Shown here: one piece after another, positions 12,488 to 64,000 of the stretch | Numbering within the stretch: position 1 is the first letter of the stretch | Layout: each line of letters opens with the position of its first letter | From: Gambelia wislizenii | Lineage: Eukaryota; Chordata; Lepidosauria; Squamata; Crotaphytidae | NCBI GenBank assembly: GCA_030847615.1 | Contig: JAUMIR010000001.1 | Location: forward strand, 446,206,687-446,270,686 | Reading direction: 5' to 3' | DNA length: 64,000 nucleotides | Position numbers and translations under genes: made by a program | Notes under the pieces: model-generated | What the model saw: only the letters and a program-made list of their open reading frames with translations | Databases searched by the model: none | Told to the model about the DNA's origin: nothing

Positions 12488-12619
12488 CTTGCATCACACA
12501 ACCTGCTCGGGGGAACAAAGGCAGAATCTAGAGTTTATGACACCCCTCTGCATCATAATTCATAGTCACCCTATCTAACCTCCACCAAATGTTTGCATCC
12601 TTTCCTCCTAGATCAGTGT

Positions 12620-12805
12620 ATGGACCAGGGATGGGAATTATGGGGCTCTCCAGATGTTGCAGAACTGCAACTGCCAGCATCTCCCACAATTGGTTATGCT
12701 GTTAGGACTGTTGGCAATTACACTGCAACAATATCTGGAGAACCACATAACTCCCACCTCAGGACAGACATTTGAAAAAGCCACAGTTACAGCCATAGCT
12801 TTGTC
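12620..12805. repeat. Palindromic repeat, CTCTCCAGATGTTG family
   Basis: The left half (GGGCTCTCCAGATGTTGC ... CTGCAACTGCCAGCATC) is mirrored by the right half (AATTACACTGCAACAATATC then TGGAGAACCACATAAC). Related copies are at 22795-22885, 48020-48190 and 48610-48760. Probably a non-autonomous hAT family (inferred). Confidence 0.6.
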
Positions 12806-13317
12806 ACATTCCATAATAAAGACAAAGGCAGAAACCTCACACATTTAATCTACAATGATATTGGCATGAAGGATGACTCTTCCAGAGAGGATAGTTACTG
12901 AACTGCTCTGGTTCCATTTCTGTACAGCCCTAATTTGGGGAGAATGCCTCAAGAGACTCAGCGGAAGCAACTTTCAAGAATGCGTTAGAGAGGACTAGTT
13001 GCACATCATCCTTGTTAATCATTTTATGTTTAACCCCTCCACCCACCCAGTTTCACTCTATAGCAGAGGCAGCCAATTAACCAAAAAAAAAAAAGGAAAG
13101 TATTAGGCAAGCAGATAGTTGTTCTGCTGGTCCTGATAGCCTGCTACATGTTAACCTGCTCAGCAATTGCACCAGTCTATTTAACTGCACCCTCCACATG
13201 CATATTTAGCAAAATTAACTGGAAAGCTTTTTTTTTTTTTTAAAAAAATTGGCAATAGGTCCCAATATAAAGATATTAACCTTTTAGCATTCCCCTCTCC
13301 TGGAACCACATAGCTCC

Positions 13318-13370
13318 AATTAATAATAATAATAATACTTATTTATTACCCGCCTCTCTCCATACTTGCC
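13318..13370 (-). mobile_element. Short L2-like 3' terminus
   Basis: On the minus strand GAGAGAGGCGGGTAATAAAT followed by a (TTA)n run. This matches only the very end of the longer L2-like copies at 17037 and 34030. Confidence 0.5.
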
Positions 13371-13749
13371 AAAATGTCATTTCCCTTATACTGTACAACT
13401 CTTATATCACCTGCTCCCTATCTACATAACCTTACCCATCCACACCATAGCCCTTCAGCACCACCTTCATATGCAACCCATCCATCAATGAAAACCTATC
13501 TATACCTACATGGCTCTAGAACAAGTTGCCTACCTGGTTCCTAGCCGCAGCAAGCTTACCACCCTACCTACCTCCAGCCCAAGGAGCTGTAGCCACGCCC
13601 CTTCCCTGGCTTTGCAATGATTGGTCCGCAGTCAGACTTCTCCTCCTCCTGGTTGGCTCTTACGTTCCCACTCTCAACCTTAGTCCCGCGCCAGGGGAAT
13701 GGCTAGGCCTCTGTGCCAATCAAATGTTTTGAAGCCTATTGAGGCGTTG

Positions 13750-13757
13750 TGACGTCA
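13750..13757. promoter_or_regulatory. Palindromic CRE (CREB/ATF site)
   Basis: Perfect TGACGTCA in the middle of the shared promoter. CREB/ATF binding is inferred from the motif. Confidence 0.65.
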
Positions 13758-13824
13758 ACTTCGAAGGGCCGTCCTCGTGTTCTTGCCCTTCTCTTCCTTA
13801 TTAGGAAAGAGCGAACGTTGGAGG

Positions 13825-13833
13825 ACGCCATTT
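13825..13833 (+). promoter_or_regulatory. YY1-type site
   Basis: ACGCCATTTT matches the promoter-proximal YY1 core (GCCATNTT). Such sites are common close to start sites of CpG-island genes. Confidence 0.5.
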
Positions 13834-13900
13834 TAGAAGAGGCATATGCAGATGATTGACAGGGATGGGCGGGGGGGGGGAAAAGAAGTGTGCCTTTTGT

Positions 13901-13910
13901 GCGCACGCGC
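13901..13910. promoter_or_regulatory. NRF1-type site
   Basis: GCGCACGCGC matches the NRF1 half-site arrangement. A weaker TGCGCA copy is at 13950-13955. It lies just upstream of TTLL5 exon 1. Confidence 0.55.
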
Positions 13911-13939
13911 GTGGGAAAGCGGCTTGGGCGGGAGTGGAG

Positions 13940-14070
13940 AGCCGGCGCTTGCGCAGATGTGTCTTCGGTGAGGGAGGGGACGGTTGCTTGTTGGTTGTTG
14001 TAGTAACAGAGGGAAGCGCCGGCGGGAGGAGCTGCGGCTACTGGGCCCCCCAAGGGAGATGAAGCCGCAG
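13940..14070 (+). other. TTLL5: TTLL5 exon 1, untranslated (start approximate)
   Basis: The CpG-rich stretch ends in GAAGCCGCAG|GTGAGGGTAAG, a strong donor at 14070/14071. No coding frame joins exon 2 in phase with a better start, so the exon is taken as 5' UTR. The 5' border (transcription start) is a guess. Confidence 0.55.
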
Positions 14071-14346
14071 GTGAGGGTAAGGGGGCTGCGGGAGCTCAGA
14101 AGCGGCGGCCCACTTGGCTAGACCCGAACTTGCTTGGCTAGGGGGGTCTCGTCTCACGAGGGTGGAGGGCAGCGGTAGCCTTCTCCTCCTCATCATCATC
14201 ACCTTCGCCGCCAGAGTTGCCAAACGTCCGCCGGCCTGTCGTGAGAACGAGGGAGCAGCCGCGTCCCGTTCGCCGAGATAAGAGAGGCAGCCCAGGATGA
14301 AGAGATTCCCCGGAGTTCAAACCAGAGCCGGGGAGGGGGAAAGTTA

Positions 14347-14576
14347 CAGTTGTCCCTCCGTATCCACGGATTTGGTATCCACGGATTTAAGTATTCACGG
14401 CTTGAAAATATTCTTTAAAAAAAAAAATCCAAAAAAGCAAACCTTGATTTTGCCATCTTATATAAGGGACACCATTTAGCTGTGCCATTGCCTATAATGG
14501 GACTTGAGTATTCACGGATGTCAGTATCCGCGGGGGGTCCGGGAACCAAACCCCAACGAATACGAAGGGACAGCTG
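14347..14576. mobile_element. Mariner/pogo-type MITE with TA target duplication
   Basis: Terminal inverted repeats CAGTTGTCCCTCCGTATCC and CGAATACGAAGGGACAGCTG. The dinucleotide TA flanks both ends (14345-14346 and 14577-14578), as expected for Tc1/mariner elements. The termini resemble Tigger-type (pogo) repeats. No transposase. It lies in TTLL5 intron 1, under 300 bp from the exon 1 donor. Confidence 0.75.
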
Positions 14577-14788
14577 TACTTGGTTGGACTACATCTCCCA
14601 GAATCCCCAAGCCCACATGGTTGGTGGCTTCTTGAGGATTCTGCGAGTGGTCGTCCAACCAAGCAAGCAACTTTTCCGAGCTGTGGTTCAAATGATGCTT
14701 TCCAACTACACCCGCGTCTAGAGAGGAGACTGGGACACCGCTCCATGTTTTTGTGGACTTTATGCCCCCTTCTTTCGCCCAATAGCTG

Positions 14789-15012
14789 CAGGGTGTATCT
14801 ACACTGTAGAAATAATGCAGCTTGACACCAGTTTAAGTGCTGTAGCTCCATCCTATGGGATCCTGGGATTTGTAGTTTTACAAGGTCTTCAGCCTTCTTT
14901 GCCAAAGAGTGCTGGTGCCTCACCACACTACAATTCCCAGGATTCTATAGGATGGAGCTACAGCACTTAAACAGGTGTCAAGCTGCATTATTTCTACAGT
15001 GCAGATGCACCC
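14789..15012. mobile_element. Palindromic hAT-like MITE with about 75-bp inverted repeats
   Basis: The left arm starts CAGGGTGTATCTACACTG and runs through GCTGTAGCTCCATCCTAT. The right arm is nearly its exact reverse complement, ending GTGCAGATGCACCC. Flanks (AATAGCTG and ATAGAGTT) are only loosely alike, so any 8-bp duplication has decayed. Confidence 0.7.
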
Positions 15013-17036
15013 ATAGAGTTGGAGTTCCTATGTATGATGATAACAGGTTTTCTGGAAGGGTTTGCCTCTCCTGGAACAGAGAAAAATTGCTGCTTTCAGC
15101 ATCTAGTCTGTGATTGCTTCCTGGTTATGAACTGGAGGTGAGACAGGTGCAGACATATTTTAAAGATTGTAAACAAATAATTGAACCCGAAACAGTGCTT
15201 CTCAGGCTATCTGATGTGGAGGACTGCAAGGTTTTTTCCCTGATGTGCCTGGTTCTAGCTTCATCTGTTTCTTTCTTCTCTGGAAACTTGGTTGTGGGAC
15301 CAGCAGCTGATGACTGATGGGCCACTACTCTGCGTAGCATTGACCTAGAAATTTCCTTGCACAAGGCTTCAGGGGAAAGTTTTTATTGTGGGTGGACTTT
15401 AACATGCCTCCCCCTCTTATTTTGAGGAAGAGACTGTAGGTAACTTTTGGGTCCAGATCCACAGAAACGTAATCTATTTTATTAGGAGTGGCTGAAAAGT
15501 TACAAACAGTACTGAACATAACTAAGTGTGCTTACAATGGAAGAGATCCTGATGCTATCTGTAAAAAAGCCATTGTGTACCTAGTTTGTTGCTTCCTCCA
15601 TAACAGATTTTTATTCTGGTGTGGAAAAAAGACAGAAGAAGCTATGGGGAAATATGGGAAGGCTACATATGGTTGTCTGGATGTCCTTTAAAATTTTGTC
15701 TTGGAGACATTGTGATTGCAGATGAAAATCTTGTCTGGAAGGACATTGAATCAAACTTTAGATATCAAGCAATATTTAGGTGTAGGGAATCCTGGATTAA
15801 TGCACTGTGGGATTGATTGAGCTAAACAATTACCTTAAAGCCTCTCTCAGCGGAAAAGGTTTAATGAATGTTACTGTAGGAGTTTTTGATCCTCTTTAGA
15901 TGACTGGTGTGTCATATAACCTAATTTCATCTTGTGGGTTTAATCTAGTGAATTAATGGAAGCTGTGTGTCAAACTTGATAGGATTGTTATGTAATGTCC
16001 TTTTGATAAGGATATATTTTGACTGCTTGGTTGTGGCTGGGCTTATATATGGCTCATCTATTTAGGGTCTAAGTAAATATGCTTGTGGTAGACATGTATT
16101 TTAGAACATGAGTCAGTGCCAAACCGGTATAAAGTAGGGATTGGGAGTATTCATGCAAAGAAAAGGTAGATGGGGAGAGGCTTCTGTACCCCCTCCCTCT
16201 CCATCTCTCTCATACTCTTTGCCTCCCCAACATTGCCTCTGTTGCTTTCCCAGCCAGGGTCCAAAAATGTAACTAAGCCACATCAGGTGGAAAACGGCTT
16301 CAAAGAGATATATGGCTGGAGTATGGATGCTTAGTACTTCTTACCACCTATTGCTCCCTTGCAAAACTACTTCCAATATTTGTACCTCTTTAGAAAGTCT
16401 TATGTTTCAATGCATAGATTGTGATGGCTTTATTTACAAATATTTGTCAACTGCTTATATCAGTTTCCAAGCTGTGTGCATGAATAATTAAAATATAGAA
16501 TGTAAAACCAGTACATAAGGGCTGAGATTGTATTTGATGCTGGTGGAACTTAAAGTTTTGCCAGCATACTTAGGGTGGAGTCTTGGGAGGCGAAGGATAT
16601 TCTTTTTTTACCTTGCTGTGCAAGAGCAGCCAGATGGTGCCTGGGTGCACTGCTAGGGCCAATCAATGGCTGTTTAAGCCAGGGAGGGGAGGGGGAAGGT
16701 AAAAAAAGTTCCTATGTTGGGATAACCCCCAGTTATACTAGTATTAAATCATTGAGAGATATCCTTTATCTACATATCCATTGGAATAAAATGTATAGTA
16801 TTCTCAACAATAAAAAGGCTCACATAAATGTATCGATAGTATGCTCATAGAAATCTTGTAATACTTGTATTAAAGACTTAATTTTTAATTAGACTCAGCT
16901 GCAAATTTCTGAACGCTACACTGTATAATTGTGCCCAGACCGTGTAGATTTTACTAAGTAGTCTTCATGGAAGATTGCAGCGTAAATTCAATAAGCACAC
17001 TCACCTACTGTCACTTGTATAGGGTATTGTTATTTT
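15013..17036. other. TTLL5 intron 1, nothing recognised
   Basis: About 2 kb of intron with short chance open frames. I see no exon bounded by good splice sites and no clear repeat family. Confidence 0.45.
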
Positions 17037-17325
17037 CTTAATAATAATAATAAAATTTATTTCTATCCTGCCCCTCTGCAATGCAGTCGGGGCGGCTTAC
17101 ATCATAAAAATCCCATAATTACATTAGTACCCTAACCCACCCACCCCTTAAAACAATATTAAATTGAACAGATTAAAAACGTACAATAATTAAAAAGAGA
17201 AAAAAAATGAAATAATCCAGTGGCTGCTTAAGGGAAAAGGCAGCCGAATCTTTGGTCCAGGATAGCTATTCAGGAAAGGCCTGCCGGAAAAGATCAGTCT
17301 TTTTTTCTTGAAAAATAAAGCTTCT
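17037..17325 (-). mobile_element. L2-like LINE 3' end
   Basis: On the minus strand it reads CTTTTCCGGCAGGCCTTTCC (ORF2 end: LFRQAFPE then stop). A 3' UTR follows, ending GTAAGCCGCCCCGACTGC, a GGGCAGGATAGAAATAAA-type terminus and a (TTA)n tail. Same family as 34030-34385. Confidence 0.65.
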
Positions 17326-17331
17326 GGGGGG

Positions 17332-17427
17332 GGGCATTGCATATAATGGGACTTTAGTATTCATGGATTTTGGTATCCACAGCGGGTCCTGGAACCAAAC
17401 CCCAGCGAATATGAAGGGGCAACTGTA
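17332..17427. mobile_element. Half of a Tigger-like MITE
   Basis: Matches the right half of the element at 14347-14576: TATAATGGGACTTTAGTATT, then GGAACCAAACCCCAGCGAA, and the end GAAGGGGCAACTG followed by TA. The left half is missing. Confidence 0.65.
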
Positions 17428-17700
17428 GTAACTTGTTCCAGTAAGCATCATGGTTTAGTAGAGATTGTCACTTGAGAGTCTGTATCCAAATTCAGCAATC
17501 TAGCCATAATAGCTAGATACATTAACTTTTTTTGTTAGACAGGAAGCATGACATGGTTACCCTATAATCTCAGGTTCGTTCTGATTGATACCCCTCCCCA
17601 CAATTCTTCACAGGAAACAGCACTGGCTAGATTTACTGATTCTACAGGGAAGAATTTGAGGGGTCACTGTTTCTGGGCTATATGAAAACGTCCACAGGAA

Positions 17701-61442
<43,742 letters not shown>

Positions 61443-61744
61443 TAAGTGCTTTCCCAGTTTCATGCTCTGTAAACCCAATACCATATCCTACAGTGAAACT
61501 GAACAGGTATCTATCTATCTATAACTCTTGTGGGTATTTGCCATTTTTAGTGTGCTGATTGGCTGCTTAGGTGTCAGGATCTGCCCCTCCTCATAGGACT
61601 AGGCCCTGACTGTTGGAGTCTTGGAAGAACCAGGGCCAAGCTATCAGATGCAGCTGGCTGCAATCATGCAGCACACCTGAAGCAGCCAGGGGAACTGCTA
61701 TTTAAGAGTGACATTCAGCCCTCAGTCTTGACCACCACAACATG

Positions 61745-62300
61745 GTCTTCTGTGTTGTCTGTAGGTGGGTGCCCTTCTGTGCTGTCCGTAGCTGGGCCTG
61801 GGGACCTTCTGTGCTGTCCATAGCTGGGCCTGGGGACCTTCTGTGCTGTCCGTAGCTGGGCCTGGGGACCTTCTGTGCTGTCCGTAGCTGGGCCTGGGGA
61901 CCTTCTGTGCTGTCCGTAGCTGGGCCTGGGGACCTTCTGTGCTGTCCGTAGCTGGGCCTGGGGACCTTCTGTGCTGCCCGTAGCAGGGCCTGGGGACCTT
62001 CTGTGCTGCCCGTAGCAGGGCCTGGGGACCTTCTGTGCTGTCTGTAGCTGGGCGTGGGGACCTTCTATGCTGTCTGTAGCTGGGCCTGGGGGCCTTCTGT
62101 GCTGTCTGTAGCTGGGCCTGGGGGCCTTCTGTGCTGTCTGTAGCTGGGCCTGGGGGCCTTTTGTGCTTTCTGTAGCTGGGCCTGGGGGCTTGGGACCTTC
62201 TGTGCTATCTGTAGCTGGGCTGGGGACCTGGGGCCTTCTGTGCTGTCTGTAGCTGGGCCTTGCTCTTGGCCCTTCTGTGCTGTCCTTGCTCTTGGGCCTT
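61745..62300. repeat. 32-bp minisatellite in TTLL5 intron 9
   Basis: About 16 tandem units of 32 bp with the core GCTGGGCCTGGGGACCTTCT and GTGCTGTC. The left units are nearly identical and the right ones more varied (GGGGGCC, CTTGGGACC forms). GC-rich against an AT-rich intron. Confidence 0.92.
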
Positions 62301-62384
62301 TGGGATGGAAATGTGGAAAGCTTCAAGTCCTTTTGTAAACATGGCTGTGGAGAGGCTCTCGCATCCTGGCATGTATGGAGTGTG

Positions 62385-62725
62385 TGTGGGGGTGTTGTAG
62401 AATGAGGTGTGTGTGTCTGTGTAGCATGAGTGTGTGTGTGTGTTTGCATAGCGGCAGTGGCAGAGGGGCTCTCATGTTTTGGCGCACATTGTATGTGTGT
62501 GTGTAGTGTAGGGTGTTTGTGTGTTTGTGTGATTGCATGGGGTGGCAGAGTGGCTCTTGCATCCTGGCACATGAGAAGTGTGTGTGTAGCATTGTGTGTG
62601 TGTGTATGTGCAGTTGCATGGTGGCGGCAGAGGAAGGGTCCTTGTGTCCTGCAGTGCGTGGTGTCTGTGTAGCGTGGTATCTGTGTATGCACAGTTGTGT
62701 GGCAGTGGTGGAGGGGCTCTCGGCA
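62385..62725. repeat. GT-rich degenerate tandem repeat
   Basis: Roughly 80-100-bp units alternate a (GT)n-like stretch with a GGCAGAGGGGCTCTC-type stretch, about four times. It follows the 32-bp minisatellite almost directly. Confidence 0.75.
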
Positions 62726-62729
62726 TGAA

Positions 62730-63860
62730 ACTAGCCATTATAGTTTATTTGAATGGTTATATATTAATGCATCAAATGATCATATTCTTGGCATGTTTCC
62801 TAAGAGGCCAAGGAGCAGAGCAGGAATGGAAACATACTGAAGCGCTTTATATATGTAGATAATGGTGTATGTTACGCCTGGTATAGCTAGTTCCCTCATA
62901 ATTATGAAGCAAAGATAACAATGAGGCCTTTTGGGTATTCTAGGGCTCTGATCAGGAGGTTGGACATTATGAATGAAAACGTATGAAATATCTAGTGGGC
63001 AGTCTAGTCTCTCACCATGAATGACCCTCCAGCTGTTTTCATCTTTCTGGGATCTGTGGGGCAGCTATCCACTAAACTTCAAGCAGGCTCAGCAGTGATG
63101 GGAAGTATGGAATCTCATACTAATGAATGAAATGCATTTTCCTGCTTACGACCTTCAGGTGGCAGTAGTAGACTTTGGGTCTCTCACTGCTAACTTTTTA
63201 AAAATCTTTCTTGAATTTGACCATTGGTACAAAGGGGGAGTTTTCACAATTCTGTTTCCACTAGATTTTAGGTCTTTTGTTGCTATACAGTATTTAGATA
63301 TTTGTCAAAATGCCAAGAGACCTCTCTATACTATAAGAAAATAGCTATCTTTATATTAGGCTAGGCAGGTGTACTAGGGTCTGTTTAACTGAACAGTTTG
63401 CCAGAGTCTATAAAGATATTAGAGTTTTTACAGCTTTTATCACTAGTCACATTTAGAAGTGGAGACAGTATGCAGTGAGATATGGAGGATGTAACAACTG
63501 TGTGTGATGAACAGAAGTGCAATGTTGCTCCATTAGTAATAAATTTCAGAGGATGATGTGAATTGCCCACCAGCATATAATGGATAAGTGTCAGTCTATT
63601 GTTCAGATTGGGAAAAATCCATTATAAGCACTCTCATATTTTGATTTTACTGATGGTCCCTTTGCCAATGACAATCTGATAATTTAAAGTGGATGGTGCA
63701 TATTAAACTTTTTCTGCCTGCACTGTGCCTGCTTAAAATATGTACTTTTCTTATGAAGTAGTCTATCTTATACAAAATAGAATCAGCATCAGTTGAATGT
63801 ATGACATTGGCACTGGAAACTTTTATTGAAAAATGCAACTTTACATTTCAGTACTGTGGC
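62730..63860. other. TTLL5 intron 9, nothing recognised
   Basis: AT-rich intron. No exon and no clear repeat seen. Confidence 0.45.
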
Positions 63861-63869
63861 ACATTTCTT

Positions 63870-64000
63870 TGTCCTTATGCGTAACTTGTACTTAGGACAA
63901 GAAGCCACTGTGAGGACAGAATATGGAGAAACAGAATGGTTTGCAATTGGCAAGGAGGTCAAGCAAGGGTGCATTTTGTCACTCTATCTGCTTAACTTGT
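63870..64000 (+). mobile_element. BovB/RTE LINE RT fragment, runs off the window
   Basis: One open frame reads NLYLGQEATVRTEYGETEWF and then AIGKEVKQGCILSLYLLNL, the RT segment before the active site (compare QGWILSPYLFNLY in the copy at 43430). The element continues beyond 64000. Confidence 0.75.

Larger units (their letters stand above)
13520..14070. promoter_or_regulatory. Bidirectional CpG-island promoter of ERG28 and TTLL5
   Basis: This is the only markedly CpG-rich, GC-rich stretch in the window (CpG-richness continues to about 14310). It lies between the two head-to-head genes and has no TATA box. Motifs visible include CCAAT at 13716-13720, inverted CCAAT (ATTGG) at 13620-13624, a GC/KLF-type CCACGCCCC near 13593, a palindromic CRE, a YY1-type site and NRF1-type sites. 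ERG28's untranslated first exon should end at a minus-strand donor between about 13534 and 13572; GGAG|GTAGGT and CCAG|GTAGGC are both possible. Confidence 0.8.

Noticed and set aside
14492..14926. 144-codon minus-strand open frame near the promoter
   Set aside because: It spans the ends of two MITEs and the gap between them; composition follows the repeats, not a protein family.
61745..62300. CRISPR-like or other regularly spaced array
   Set aside because: Units are directly tandem without unique spacers, and the DNA is vertebrate.
61715..62692. 325-codon minus-strand open frame with 32-residue repeats
   Set aside because: It is a by-product of the 32-bp minisatellite and the GT-rich array. 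No start context, splice signals or family resemblance, and it is antisense within a TTLL5 intron.

Overview
The window is vertebrate nuclear DNA, most likely from a squamate reptile (lizard or snake); the species cannot be told. It has small exons with GT/AG borders in long AT-rich introns. Its repeat mix is diverse: CR1, L2-like, L1 and BovB/RTE LINEs, tRNA- and 5S-derived SINEs, hAT and mariner-type MITEs, and a full-length Ty1/copia element. That mix fits squamates much better than mammals, birds or turtles. The only host genes I can support are ERG28 and TTLL5.

Layout. 1-3.2 kb holds repeats. 3.7-12.5 kb (minus strand) is ERG28 (human C14orf1), complete, with four coding exons joining to exactly 140 codons plus stop. 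13.5-14.1 kb is a CpG-rich, TATA-less promoter lying head-to-head between ERG28 and TTLL5. 14.1-64 kb (plus strand) is the 5' part of TTLL5, a tubulin polyglutamylase. One untranslated exon and eight coding exons are visible (247 codons, into the ATP-grasp/TTL domain), and the gene runs off the right edge. Intron 2 is 28.9 kb and is mostly transposons.

The intron-2 cluster (about 23-40.6 kb) is nested. An old minus-strand L1 was entered by a younger, nearly full-length L1 (28.13-33.65 kb, 14-bp target duplication). It also carries an L2-like 3' end (34.0-34.4 kb) and a Ty1/copia retrotransposon (34.96-40.37 kb). The copia element has one uninterrupted 1331-codon gag-pol frame with all catalytic residues seen, and LTRs that differ at 5 positions over about 595 bp. 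Its ends are abnormal: the left LTR lacks the first 42 bp of the right LTR, and the element sits between perfect 53-bp direct repeats instead of the usual 5 bp.

Other notable features are two short palindromic elements with 13- and 14-bp target duplications (55.2 and 60.6 kb), a 32-bp minisatellite in TTLL5 intron 9, a 5S rRNA-derived SINE, and hAT elements with readable 8-bp duplications. I see no new gene system. The best candidates for novelty are the aberrant copia insertion and the palindromic elements with retrotransposon-like duplications. All family names are from recognition of sequence and motifs, not database searches.
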